In this document: positions 18,358 to 27,426 of the stretch, one piece after another
Layout of the letters: every line of letters starts with the position of its first letter
Position numbering within the stretch: position 1 is the stretch's first letter
Origin: Geminicoccaceae bacterium
GTDB lineage: Bacteria; Pseudomonadota; Alphaproteobacteria; Geminicoccales; Geminicoccaceae
Direction: 5' to 3'
DNA length: 64,000 nucleotides
Assembly (NCBI GenBank): GCA_028279345.1
Contig: JANQNY010000078.1
Coordinates: forward strand, 24,455 to 88,454
Program-made: the position numbers and the translations under genes
The notes under the pieces: generated by a model
Database searches by the model: none
Seen by the model: the letters and a program-made list of their open reading frames with translations, nothing else
Told to the model about the DNA's origin: nothing

Positions 18358-19212
18358 GTGCACGCGGCAGCATTCCGCCGCTGGGAACCGGAGCAGTCGC
18401 CCGAAGCGCTGAGTAGGGCGTTGTTCGAGGGCGAGCTGGTTGTGTTCGAAGGGCGGCGTATCGCCCAGGCGCTGCGCGCCCATGCCGTCGCGATGGTCGA
18501 AGCCGCGTTCGGCGATGAGCCGGAGCGAGCTGAGTGGCGCATGAGCGCCGCGGCGTTTCGGCAAGCGGCGCTCGAGGTCCGCAAGACGGTCGAAGCGGAT
18601 CCGACGATCCAACAGTTGTGGCGCCGTTTCCTCGTCGAAGTCGGCTACGCGGACGACGACGTGCTCTGCGACCGGCTCAGGCTCCGAGCCGTTCCGGCGC
18701 GGCGCGACACGGATGGCCGTCTGGCGCGCCCGCTGCCGGTTCACCGTGATACCTGGGCGTCGGGTATCACGGCCCAAGTGAACTGGTGGATGCCGCTCTA
18801 CCCGTTGGCCCGGGAGCAGACGATGGTGCTATGGCCGGCGCTGTTCGCCACGCCGGTGCCCAACACGGCCGCCGAGTGGGACTACGACGCGGCGCGCACG
18901 CAAAGGGGCTATCCGCTGCTGCCCGAGGCAATGGCGACGCCGTCGCGCGAACCGGTCGCGGTGGTGATCGAGCCGGGCACGGTGCTGGCCTTCTCGGGCG
19001 CGCATCTGCATGCAAGCCGCAGTGAGGGCGCCGAGCGCGCACGGTTCAGCCTGGACACGCGCACCGTCTGGCAGCCCGATGTCGACGCAGGGCGCGGCGC
19101 TCCCGACGTCGATGGTGCTGGACGGGCGCCGCGTTGGGAGATGTTCGAACGCACGGCGACAGGGCGTGGTCATAGAGCCGAGCGGAGCGCGAGCTTGGGA
19201 GACGCGAGATGA
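18358..19212 (+). CDS. Putative 2OG-Fe(II) dioxygenase (PhyH-like)
   Basis: A 284-residue protein with the features of a phytanoyl-CoA dioxygenase-like, Fe(II)/2-oxoglutarate enzyme. H129-x-D131 (VHRDTW) can supply two iron ligands, a distal histidine lies in SGAHLHAS (216/218), and an arginine about ten residues later (R228) could bind 2-oxoglutarate. The NWWMPLYPL segment after HxD resembles the core strands of this fold. The GTG start directly abuts the fhs stop and the end overlaps the dehydrogenase start by four bases, so it is an integral member of the methyl-catabolism operon. A role as N-demethylase or hydroxylase of the operon substrate is inference; non-catalytic function is possible. 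Confidence 0.62.
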   Translation: MHAAAFRRWEPEQSPEALSRALFEGELVVFEGRRIAQALRAHAVAMVEAAFGDEPERAEWRMSAAAFRQAALEVRKTVEADPTIQQLWRRFLVEVGYADDDVLCDRLRLRAVPARRDTDGRLARPLPVHRDTWASGITAQVNWWMPLYPLAREQTMVLWPALFATPVPNTAAEWDYDAARTQRGYPLLPEAMATPSREPVAVVIEPGTVLAFSGAHLHASRSEGAERARFSLDTRTVWQPDVDAGRGAPDVDGAGRAPRWEMFERTATGRGHRAERSASLGDAR

Positions 19213-21644
19213 AGGATCAGGCCAGGGTGCTGGTCATCGGTGGCGGGGTCGTGGGTGTCTCCACTCTCTACCATCTCGCCAAGAAAGGTTGGTCGGACGT
19301 GGTCCTCATCGAGCGGAAAGAGCTGACGTCCGGCTCGACTTGGCACGCCGCCGGCCTCTTGCCACTCTTCAACATGAGCTACTCGGTGGGCCAGATCCAC
19401 AAGTACTCGGTGGGCCTCTACGGCGAGCTCGAGGCCGAAACCGGGCAGAATGTCGGCTTAAAGCGCTGCTCCAACATCCGCCTCGCCACGACCCGCGACC
19501 GCATGGACGAGTACCACCAATATGCCGGCGTCGCGCGCACGATCGGCGTGCAAGTCGACTTCCTCTCACCGACTCAAGTGCAAGAGATTTGGCCCTTCGC
19601 CGTCACCGACGGCCTTATTGGCGCGATCCGTCATCCTGAGGATGGCTACATCCAGCCCGCCGACCTGACCCAGGCTTTGGCCACCGGCGCCCGGGCGCTG
19701 GGTGCCACGATCCACCGCCAGACGACGGTGACGGCTATCCGCCAGAAGCCGGGCGGCGAGTGGGTCGTCACCACGGACAAGGGTGAGATCACCTGCGAGC
19801 ACGTGGTTTCGGCGACTGGCAATTTCGCGCGCCGAACGGGCGCGATGGTGGGCCTCGACATTCCGGTCGTCCCGGTCGAGCACCAGTTCATCGTCACCGA
19901 GCCGCACGCGGCCATCCAGGAGCGGAAAGCCCAGGGTTTGCCCGAACTCGGCGTGCTCCGCGAGAGCGACGGCTCCTGGTACATGCGCGAGGAGAATGGC
20001 GGGCTGCTGCTCGGACCCTACGAGGTGGGTGCACCAGCCTGCTATGTCGACGGGCCCGATGCCGACAGCGAGTACGAGCTGTTTCAGGAGGATGTCGACC
20101 GACTGGCGCCGCACATCGAAAGCGCCATCCACCGCGTGCCCATCTTCGGCGAGTTGGGCATCAAGGAGGTCTACAACGGCGCCATCGCCTACACACCTGA
20201 CGGCAGCCCCATCATCGGACCGGCCTGGGGCAAGCGTAACTTCTGGCTCAACGAGGGCCACAGCTTCGGGATCACGGCCGCCGGTGGCGCCGGATGGCAG
20301 CTCGCCGAATGGATCGTCGAGGGCGAGCCCACGATCGACATGCTCGGCGTCGACCCCAGGCGCTTCGGCGACTACGCGTCCGAGGCCTACCTCAAGACCA
20401 AGAACGAAGAGGCCTACGCCAACGTCTTCACCGTCCACTACCCGGACGAGGAGCGGCCCGCCGCGCGGCCGCTCAGGACGGCGCCCTGCTACGAGCGGAT
20501 GCGCGATCTGGGGGCCGTGTTCGGCCAGAAGTTCGGCTGGGAACGCCCCAACTGGTTCGCGCCCAAGGGCGTGCCGGCCGAGGACCACTGGTCGTTCCGC
20601 CGCTCACGCTGGTTCGAGCATGTCGGCGACGAGTGCCGCAACGTGGCCGACAATGTGGGTCTCTTGGACATGACGGCCTTCGCCAAGGCGCGCGTCTCCG
20701 GGCCCGGTGCGGCGGCTTGGCTCGATGGCCTGGTCGCCAACAAGCTGCCGGCACGCGTGGGGCGCATAGCCCTCGCGCATGGGCTCACCACCCGCGGCGG
20801 TGTTCACTCCGAGTTCACGATCTTCCGCGAGGCCGAGGACAGCTTCTACCTGGTGTCCGCCGGCGCGTTGCAGCGGCTGGATCATGACTGGCTCAGGAAG
20901 CAGCTGTCTGGCGATGGGTCGGTCCAGCTCGAGAATTTGACGACCTCGATGGGAGTGCTGGTCGTTGCTGGCCCCAACAGCCGAAACCTCCTCGAACGGG
21001 TCTGCGGCGCCGATCTCTCGAACGCTGCATTCCCTTGGCTCACTGGCCAGGACACGACCGTTGGCCTGGCGCCCGCCCGCCTGCTGCGCGTCAACTTCGT
21101 CGGCGAGTTGGGCTGGGAGATCCACCACGGAATAGAGTTCCAGAACCACATCTTCGATGCCCTGATGGAGGCCGGCCGCGACCTCGACCTTCAGCCGTTC
21201 GGCATTCGCGCGATGGATTCGCTGCGCATCGAGAAGTCGTATCGTATGGTCGGAACCGAACTGTCGATCGAGTATGCGGCCCTCGAGTCCGGGCTCGACC
21301 GGTTCGTGCGGCCCGACAAGGGCGACTTCGTCGGCCGGGAGGGGCTGCTTGCCTGGCGCGAGCGCGGCTTCGCCAATGCCTTCGCGACGCTGGAGGTCAC
21401 CGGTCACAACGAGGCCGACCCCTTGGGGAACAACCCGATCTACCTTGATGGCGAGCTGGTGGGCCGCGCCACCGGCGGCAATTTCGGCTTTCGCGTCGGC
21501 AAGTCCTTGGCGCTGGCCATGCTGCGACCGGACCTCGCGGTTGCCGGCGGCGCCTTTGCCATGGACGTGCTCGGCACCACCTGTACCGCAACGGTCGTTC
21601 CGGAGAGCCCCTATGATCCGGAGAACTCCAGGTTGCGCGCCTGA
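19209..21644 (+). CDS. Dimethylglycine/sarcosine dehydrogenase family protein
   Basis: An 811-residue two-part enzyme. Residues 1-~420 form a DAO-type FAD domain with GGGVVGVSTLYHL at 11 and the segment SGSTWHAAGL, in which H46 corresponds to the histidine that binds FAD covalently in mammalian and bacterial dimethylglycine and sarcosine dehydrogenases. The C-terminal half (~425-811) is a GcvT-type folate domain (GLLDMTAFAKARVSGPGA, VNFVGELGWEIHH, GIRAMDSLRIEKSYR). It oxidises an N-methyl group and produces 5,10-methylene-THF or formaldehyde. ATG overlaps the dioxygenase-like gene by four bases. Dimethylglycine versus sarcosine cannot be decided from sequence alone; SoxBDAG nearby argues for dimethylglycine here. 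Confidence 0.92.
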   Translation: MKDQARVLVIGGGVVGVSTLYHLAKKGWSDVVLIERKELTSGSTWHAAGLLPLFNMSYSVGQIHKYSVGLYGELEAETGQNVGLKRCSNIRLATTRDRMDEYHQYAGVARTIGVQVDFLSPTQVQEIWPFAVTDGLIGAIRHPEDGYIQPADLTQALATGARALGATIHRQTTVTAIRQKPGGEWVVTTDKGEITCEHVVSATGNFARRTGAMVGLDIPVVPVEHQFIVTEPHAAIQERKAQGLPELGVLRESDGSWYMREENGGLLLGPYEVGAPACYVDGPDADSEYELFQEDVDRLAPHIESAIHRVPIFGELGIKEVYNGAIAYTPDGSPIIGPAWGKRNFWLNEGHSFGITAAGGAGWQLAEWIVEGEPTIDMLGVDPRRFGDYASEAYLKTKNEEAYANVFTVHYPDEERPAARPLRTAPCYERMRDLGAVFGQKFGWERPNWFAPKGVPAEDHWSFRRSRWFEHVGDECRNVADNVGLLDMTAFAKARVSGPGAAAWLDGLVANKLPARVGRIALAHGLTTRGGVHSEFTIFREAEDSFYLVSAGALQRLDHDWLRKQLSGDGSVQLENLTTSMGVLVVAGPNSRNLLERVCGADLSNAAFPWLTGQDTTVGLAPARLLRVNFVGELGWEIHHGIEFQNHIFDALMEAGRDLDLQPFGIRAMDSLRIEKSYRMVGTELSIEYAALESGLDRFVRPDKGDFVGREGLLAWRERGFANAFATLEVTGHNEADPLGNNPIYLDGELVGRATGGNFGFRVGKSLALAMLRPDLAVAGGAFAMDVLGTTCTATVVPESPYDPENSRLRA

Positions 21645-21674
21645 GGCTGGCCCCGCCGCGCAGCCGATCGTCTC

Positions 21675-21702
21675 TTGTCGGGCGACACGAAATAATATGA
21701 AA
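21675..21702 (+). promoter_or_regulatory. Possible promoter for the formate dehydrogenase genes
   Basis: TTGTCG at 21675-21680 and TATGAA at 21697-21702 with a 16-base spacer resemble a sigma-70 promoter in the only sizeable gap (102 bases) in this operon. The block around it is locally AT-rich. This would let fds genes be expressed apart from the demethylation genes. It is weak evidence. Confidence 0.25.
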
Positions 21703-21746
21703 TGGCGCATGTGTGTGGAAGCGTCTCGAGCAAGCCGTAGCCCTGG

Positions 21747-22199
21747 ATGACGGACTGGGACGTGGGCGCAGCATTCGAGGTGGTGCAGCAGCATCGGCAA
21801 AAGGGCGGGCTGCTCGGGGCTCTGCACGGCCTTCTCGACGCGTTCGGCTATGTCGATCCCCGCGCGATCCCGATGGTTGCCGACGTCTTCAACCTCACGC
21901 GCGCCGAGGTCACCGGCGTCGTCTCGTTCTACAAGGACTTCCGCACCACACCGCCGGGCCGACACGTGCTGAAGCTCTGCCGCGCCGAGGCCTGCCAGGC
22001 GGTCGGCTGCGAAACGGTGGCTCAAGAGCTGGAGACGCGCCTCGGGGTCGGCGCGGACGCCACCACCGCCGACGACGCGGTCACCGTTGAGACCGTCTAC
22101 TGCCTGGGCAATTGCGCGCTCGGTCCCGCGGCCCTCGTCGACGGCAAGCTCTACGGCCGCGTCGATGCGCCAAGCTTGCTCGCGAGGCTTGGAAGATGA
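21747..22199 (+). CDS. fdsG: NAD-dependent formate dehydrogenase gamma subunit
   Basis: A 150-residue NuoE-like thioredoxin-fold 2Fe-2S protein. Cluster cysteines C78, C83, C119 and C123 are visible in LCRAEACQ and YCLGNCALGP. The N-terminal helical part (HGLLDAFGYVDPRAIPMVADVFNLTRAEVTGVVSFY) is typical of the family. It relays electrons between FdsA clusters and FdsB flavin. Its TGA overlaps the fdsB start by four bases. The order G-B-A with fdhD identifies the cytoplasmic NAD-reducing formate dehydrogenase, not complex I. Confidence 0.93.
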   Translation: MTDWDVGAAFEVVQQHRQKGGLLGALHGLLDAFGYVDPRAIPMVADVFNLTRAEVTGVVSFYKDFRTTPPGRHVLKLCRAEACQAVGCETVAQELETRLGVGADATTADDAVTVETVYCLGNCALGPAALVDGKLYGRVDAPSLLARLGR

Positions 22200-23755
22200 G
22201 CGCTGCCCGCATCTTCGTGCCCGCGGATGCCGCCGCGCTATCGGTCGGGGCGCATGAGGTGGCCAGAGCCGTGCGGGCCGAAGTGGAGCGACGTGAGCTC
22301 GACGTCGAGCTGGTGCGGACCGGCTCGAGGGGGCTCTTCTGGCTCGAGCCGCTGGTCGAGCTGGAGGCGCCTGAAGGTCGGATCGGCTTCGGTTCGCTCA
22401 CGCCCGACGACGTGCCGGCGCTGTTCGACGACGAGGTCCACCCAAAGGCGCTCGGCCGGGTCGAAGAGCTGCCCTGGCTCGCGCGCCAGGAGCGGGTGAC
22501 ATTCGCCCGGTGCGGCGTCATCGACCCGCTGGATCTCGAAGACTACGAGCGCCATGGTGGCCTCGGGGGCCTGCGCCGGGCGCTCGAGCTGACACCGGCT
22601 GAGATCGTCGAGGCGGTGACGGAGTCCGGGCTGAGGGGGCGCGGTGGCGCTGGTTTCCCCGCCGGCATCAAATGGCGGACCGCGGCGGCGACCGAGGCGG
22701 ACGCGCGCTACGTCGTCTGCAATGCCGATGAAGGCGACAGCGGTACCTTCGCCGACCGCATGCTGATGGAAGGCGATCCGTTCCTGCTGATCGAAGGGAT
22801 GGTCATCGCGGGCATCGCCATCGGCGCGCGTCAGGGCGTCATCTACCTCCGCTCCGAATACCCGCATGCCCACCGCAAGCTTGCCCGAGCGTTGGCGCTC
22901 GCTCGCGCCGAGGGTCTGCTCGGCGCCAGCGTGCTCGGCTCGGGCCAGGCCTTCGACATCGAGCTGCGGCTGGGCGCGGGTGCTTACATCTGCGGTGAGG
23001 AAACCTCGCTGCTGGAGAGCCTCGAAGGCAAGCGCGGCCAGGTGCGGGCGAAGCCACCGCTGCCGGCGATCGCCGGGCTCTTCGGGCGCCCCACCATCGT
23101 CCACAACGTCCTGACGCTCGCCGCCGTGCCGACCATTCTGGCCGGGGGCGCCGAGTTCTATCGTGCGTTCGGCACGGGCCGCTCGCGTGGCACGATGCCC
23201 ATCCAGCTCGCCGGCAATGTCCGCCATGGCGGGCTCATCGAGTTGCCGTTCGGCCTGACGCTTCGTGAGATTGTCGAGGACTATGGCGGCGGCACCCGCA
23301 CCGGCCGGCCGGTCCGTGCCGTCCAGGTGGGTGGCCCATTGGGCGCATACTGGCCTGAAGCGCTGTTCGACACGCCCCTCGACTACGAGGCGTTCGCCGA
23401 GCGCGGCGGGATGGTCGGCCATGGCGGCGTGGTCGTCTTCGACGATACCGTCGATCTGGCGCGGCAGGCGCGATTCGCGTTCCAATTCTGCGCGGAGGAG
23501 AGCTGCGGCAAATGCACGCCGTGCCGGATCGGCACGCTGCGCGGTGCAGAGACGATCGACCGAATCATCCAGGGTGAGCGCGTCGCGGCCAACCTCGCGC
23601 TCGTCGAGGATCTCTGTGAGGTCTTGCGCGACGGCTCATTGTGTGCGCTCGGTGGGCTCACCCCGGTGCCGGTCGAGAGCGCGATCCGGCATTTCCCCGA
23701 GGACTTCGAGCGAGCCGCGACCAGGGAGGCGGTCCATGGCGAAGCGATCGGTTGA
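22196..23755 (+). CDS. fdsB: NAD-dependent formate dehydrogenase beta (diaphorase) subunit
   Basis: A 519-residue NuoF-like flavoprotein. An N-terminal ~100-residue thioredoxin-like part precedes the FMN/NADH module: GLRGRGGAGFPAGIKW (NADH-binding glycine loop), NADEGDSGTFADR and GAGAYICGEETSLLESLEGKRG. The ESCGKCTPCRIGT motif and a later cysteine ligate a 4Fe-4S cluster. It passes electrons from formate to NAD+. The ATG at 22196 overlaps fdsG, and its end overlaps the fdsA start by 20 bases, an unusually long overlap with an internal ribosome-binding site. Confidence 0.94.
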   Translation: MSAARIFVPADAAALSVGAHEVARAVRAEVERRELDVELVRTGSRGLFWLEPLVELEAPEGRIGFGSLTPDDVPALFDDEVHPKALGRVEELPWLARQERVTFARCGVIDPLDLEDYERHGGLGGLRRALELTPAEIVEAVTESGLRGRGGAGFPAGIKWRTAAATEADARYVVCNADEGDSGTFADRMLMEGDPFLLIEGMVIAGIAIGARQGVIYLRSEYPHAHRKLARALALARAEGLLGASVLGSGQAFDIELRLGAGAYICGEETSLLESLEGKRGQVRAKPPLPAIAGLFGRPTIVHNVLTLAAVPTILAGGAEFYRAFGTGRSRGTMPIQLAGNVRHGGLIELPFGLTLREIVEDYGGGTRTGRPVRAVQVGGPLGAYWPEALFDTPLDYEAFAERGGMVGHGGVVVFDDTVDLARQARFAFQFCAEESCGKCTPCRIGTLRGAETIDRIIQGERVAANLALVEDLCEVLRDGSLCALGGLTPVPVESAIRHFPEDFERAATREAVHGEAIG

Positions 23756-26570
23756 CGACATGGGTACGCCGGTGCGCGAGGGCGTGCCGGTGACGCTCCA
23801 AGTCGATGGTGTCGAGGTCACGGTGCCGGCAGGCACCTCCCTGATGCGCGCGGCGAGCGAGGCCGGCATCAAGGTGCCGAAGCTCTGTTCGACCGACACG
23901 CTCGAGCCCTTCGGCTCCTGCCGACTCTGCCTGGTCGAGATCGACGGGCGCAAGGGCACGCCCGCCTCGTGCACCACGCCCGCCGAGACCGGCATGGTGG
24001 TGCGGACGCAGAGCGAGCGTCTATCGCGCCTCCGCCGCGGCGTCATGGAGCTCTACATCAGCGACCATCCGCTCGACTGTCTGACCTGTGCGGCCAATGG
24101 CGACTGCGAGCTGCAGGACATGGCGGGTGTCGTGGGTCTCAGGGAGGTCCGCTACGGCCTGGCGGGCGCCAACCACCTCGAGGCGCAGAAGGACGAAACT
24201 AACCCCTATTTCACCTTCGATCCGGCCAAGTGCATTGTCTGCTCGCGCTGCGTGCGCGCCTGTGAAGAGCAGCAGGGCACCTTCGCCCTCACCATCGTCG
24301 ACCGCGGCTTCGGGTCGAAGGTGGCTGCGTCGATGGACGAGGCTTTCATCGACAGCGAGTGCGTCTCCTGCGGCGCGTGCGTCAACGCATGCCCGACCGC
24401 GACCCTGATGGAGAAATCGGTCGCCGAGCACGGCCTGGGCGAGCGGCAGGTGGCAACGACCTGCGCCTATTGCGGCGTCGGCTGCGGCTTCATAGCCGAG
24501 CTTCAGGGTGATCGCGTCGTGCGCATGCGGCCCGCCAAGGACGGCAAGGCCAATGAGGGGCACAGTTGCGTCAAGGGCCGGTTCGCCTGGGGCTATGCCA
24601 CCCACCCCGATCGCGTCACCAAGCCGATGATCCGCCCATCGATCGACGAGCCATGGCGCGAGGTGAGCTGGGACGAGGCGATCGCGCACGCTGCCCATGA
24701 GTTCAAGCGGCTCCAGGCGACCTACGGCCGCAAGGCGATCGGCGGCATTACCAGCTCACGTTGCACCAACGAGGAAACCTTCCTCGTTCAGAAGCTGATC
24801 CGCGCCGGCTTCGGTAACAACAACACCGATACGTGCGCCCGCGTCTGCCACGCGCCCACGGGCTACGGCCTGAAGCAGACCTTCGGAACGTCGGCTGGCA
24901 CCCAGGACTTCAAGAGCGTCGAAGCCGCCAACGTCATCATGGTGATCGGCGCCAACCCGACGGACGCGCACCCCGTCTTTGCCTCGCGCATGAAGCGACG
25001 CCTGCGCGACGGTGCCCAGCTCATCATCGTCGACCCGCGGCGCACCGACCTCGTCCGCACGCCGCACGTCGAGGCGCAGCACCATCTGCAGCTCCGGCCG
25101 GGGACCAATGTCGCGCTTATCAATGCCATGGCGCACGTCGTGGTGACCGAGGGGCTGGTCGACGAGCCTTTCGTCGACGAGCGCTGCGACCTCGAGGCCT
25201 TTGCGGAATGGCGCGGGTTCGTCGCCGAGGAGCGCAACGCGCCGGAAGCGATCGCGGCGATCACGCAGGTCCCCGCCGAGCAACTGCGCGCCGCCGCGCG
25301 GCTCTACGCGACCGGCGGCAATGCCGCAATCTACTACGGTCTGGGCGTGACCGAGCACAGCCAGGGCACGACCATGGTTATGGGGATGGCCAACCTGGCG
25401 ATGGCGACCGGGAACATCGGTCGGCCAGGCGTCGGCGTGAACCCGCTCCGGGGCCAGAACAACGTGCAGGGCGCCTGCGACATGGGCTCGTTTCCGCACG
25501 AGTTCGCGGGCTACCGCCCCGTCGACGACGACCGGGTTCGGTCGAGCTTCGAAAGCGCCTGGGAGACGGTGCTCGATGCGGAGCCTGGGCTACGCATCCC
25601 CAACATGCTGGACGCAGCAGTCGCCGGCGGTTTCAAGGGCATCTACATCCAGGGCGAGGACATCGCCCAGTCCGATCCCAACACCCACCACGTGGTCGAG
25701 GCACTTCGCGCGATGGAGTGCGTGGTCGTCCAAGACCTGTTTCTCAACGAGACCGCAAACTACGCGCACGTGTTTCTGCCCGGCGCCTCCTTCCTGGAAA
25801 AGGATGGGACCTTCACCAATGCAGAGCGCCGCATCAGCCGGGTCAGGAAGGCGATGGAGCCCTTAGCCGGGCTCGCCGAGTGGGAGGTCACCCAGCGGCT
25901 TGCATGCGCGATGGACTATCCGATGCACTACACGCACCCGAGCGAGATCATGGCGGAGATCGCGGCACTCACGCCGACCTTTGCCGGCGTCTCGTACGAG
26001 CTGCTCGACCGTGTAGGCAGCGTCCAGTGGCCCTGCAACGAGGCAGCGCTGGAGGGCACGCCCGTCATGCACGTCGACGGCTTCGTGCGGGGGAAGGGGC
26101 GGTTCGTCGTGACGGAGTTCGTGCCGACCGAGGAGCGGACGGGGCCGCGCTTTCCGCTGCTGCTCACGACGGGGCGCATTCTCACGCAGTACAATGTGGG
26201 CGCGCAGTCCAGGCGAACGGCGAACAGCCTTTGGCATGATGAGGATCTCTTGGACATCCACCCGCACGACGCGGAGCAGCGGGGGATCCGCGACGGCGAT
26301 CGGGTGACGCTCGCGAGCCGCACCGGTGAGACGACCCTGCACGCGCGTCTGAGCGAGCGGGTGAGCCCAGGCGTCGTCTACACTACCTTCCACCACCCCG
26401 AGACCGCCGCCAACGTCGTGACCACGGAGCACAGCGATTGGGCGACCGAGTGCCCGGAGTACAAAGTGACGGCCGTCGAGGTGCGGCCGACTAACCGCTG
26501 GTCGGACTGGCAGAGAGAGGCGGAGGATGTCCGGCGACGGAGCCACCGGATCGACGTCGCGGCCGGCTGA
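23736..26570 (+). CDS. fdsA: NAD-dependent formate dehydrogenase alpha (catalytic) subunit
   Basis: A 944-residue molybdenum or tungsten bis-MGD enzyme oxidising formate to CO2. In order: a 2Fe-2S domain (C51, C62, C65, C79), a His/Cys3 cluster site (HPLDCLTCAANGDCELQD), two ferredoxin-type clusters (CIVCSRCVRACEE and CVSCGACVNACPTA), the Mo-domain 4Fe-4S site (CAYCGVGCG, SCVKGRF), and the active-site segment CARVCHAPTGYG, where the metal ligand is cysteine (TGC), not selenocysteine. The start at 23736 follows AGGGAGG with ideal spacing and lies within fdsB. The 3' end overlaps fdhD by 44 bases. Confidence 0.96.
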   Translation: MAKRSVDDMGTPVREGVPVTLQVDGVEVTVPAGTSLMRAASEAGIKVPKLCSTDTLEPFGSCRLCLVEIDGRKGTPASCTTPAETGMVVRTQSERLSRLRRGVMELYISDHPLDCLTCAANGDCELQDMAGVVGLREVRYGLAGANHLEAQKDETNPYFTFDPAKCIVCSRCVRACEEQQGTFALTIVDRGFGSKVAASMDEAFIDSECVSCGACVNACPTATLMEKSVAEHGLGERQVATTCAYCGVGCGFIAELQGDRVVRMRPAKDGKANEGHSCVKGRFAWGYATHPDRVTKPMIRPSIDEPWREVSWDEAIAHAAHEFKRLQATYGRKAIGGITSSRCTNEETFLVQKLIRAGFGNNNTDTCARVCHAPTGYGLKQTFGTSAGTQDFKSVEAANVIMVIGANPTDAHPVFASRMKRRLRDGAQLIIVDPRRTDLVRTPHVEAQHHLQLRPGTNVALINAMAHVVVTEGLVDEPFVDERCDLEAFAEWRGFVAEERNAPEAIAAITQVPAEQLRAAARLYATGGNAAIYYGLGVTEHSQGTTMVMGMANLAMATGNIGRPGVGVNPLRGQNNVQGACDMGSFPHEFAGYRPVDDDRVRSSFESAWETVLDAEPGLRIPNMLDAAVAGGFKGIYIQGEDIAQSDPNTHHVVEALRAMECVVVQDLFLNETANYAHVFLPGASFLEKDGTFTNAERRISRVRKAMEPLAGLAEWEVTQRLACAMDYPMHYTHPSEIMAEIAALTPTFAGVSYELLDRVGSVQWPCNEAALEGTPVMHVDGFVRGKGRFVVTEFVPTEERTGPRFPLLLTTGRILTQYNVGAQSRRTANSLWHDEDLLDIHPHDAEQRGIRDGDRVTLASRTGETTLHARLSERVSPGVVYTTFHHPETAANVVTTEHSDWATECPEYKVTAVEVRPTNRWSDWQREAEDVRRRSHRIDVAAG

Positions 26571-27426
26571 TGACGAGCGGGCGCTCCTCGCGGCTCCCGC
26601 AGCGCCGACGACCGTCACAGCATCGATCACGCGCTTGGCCCGCGACCGAGAGCCTGCCGCCGAGCGCGACGATCTCGCGGTGGAGACGCCGGTAGCACTC
26701 CGTTTCAACGACCGAAACCACGTCGTGATGATGGCGAGCCCGGCCGACCTCGTCGATTTCGCCTACGGCTTCGCACTCAGCGAGGGGATCGTCACCGACG
26801 TCCGGGAGATCGAGGCGGTCGTCGCGAGCCCCCGCCCGGAGGGCGTCAGCCTCTCCATCCGTATCCCCACAGCGCGCGCGCAGGCGTTGGCTGCGCGTGA
26901 GCGCAACCTAGCCGGCCGGACCGGTTGCGGTGTCTGCGGCGTCAGCGAGATCGCCGCCGTGCTCCGCCCCCTGCCGCGGATCGAATCGGGGGCACGCGTG
27001 TCTGCGGCCGCCATCGATCGCGCCGTCTTGGCGCTGCCGGCGCTGCAGACGCGCAACCACCCATGCGGCGCGCTACATGCTGCGGCCTTTGCGGACCGGG
27101 ACGGAACGGTGCGGCTGGTGCGCGAGGATGTCGGCCGGCACAACGCGCTCGACAAGCTCATCGGCGCGCTCACGCGCGCGAGCATCGATGCGGCCACCGG
27201 CTTCATCGTCGTCACGAGCCGTTGCAGCATGGAGATGGTGCAGAAGGCCGCGAGCTGCGGCTGTGCGGTCTTGGTCGCGGTCTCGGCGCCCACGGCGTTG
27301 GCGGTCGAACTCGCCGAGCAGGCCGGGCTCACGGTCTCTGGCCTCGCCCGCGGCGCCGGCTGCAATCTCTACAGCCACCCCGAACGCATCGATACGGCCG
27401 AGGCAGGGCCGGCTCGTTTGGACTAA
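26527..27426 (+). CDS. fdhD: Formate dehydrogenase sulfurtransferase FdhD
   Basis: A 299-residue chaperone that sulfurates the molybdenum cofactor of formate dehydrogenase using sulfur from a cysteine desulfurase. The redox-active pair C134/C137 in GCGVCG is present, along with the conserved VREDVGRHNALDKLIG and TSRCSMEMVQKAASCG segments. A ~50-residue flexible N-terminus precedes the core. The gene starts inside fdsA and completes the fds set. Its TAA overlaps the TAG of the convergent adenylate cyclase gene by three bases, so the two transcripts must run into each other. Confidence 0.95.
   Translation: MSGDGATGSTSRPADDERALLAAPAAPTTVTASITRLARDREPAAERDDLAVETPVALRFNDRNHVVMMASPADLVDFAYGFALSEGIVTDVREIEAVVASPRPEGVSLSIRIPTARAQALAARERNLAGRTGCGVCGVSEIAAVLRPLPRIESGARVSAAAIDRAVLALPALQTRNHPCGALHAAAFADRDGTVRLVREDVGRHNALDKLIGALTRASIDAATGFIVVTSRCSMEMVQKAASCGCAVLVAVSAPTALAVELAEQAGLTVSGLARGAGCNLYSHPERIDTAEAGPARLD

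Noticed and set aside
21645..21746. Riboswitch or molybdenum-cofactor leader upstream of fdsG
   Set aside because: Too short and without the helices of known leaders; only a weak promoter can be suggested.
24830..24870. Possible selenocysteine codon at the formate dehydrogenase active site
   Set aside because: The metal-ligand codon is TGC (cysteine), the frame has no in-frame TGA, and no SECIS-like need exists.
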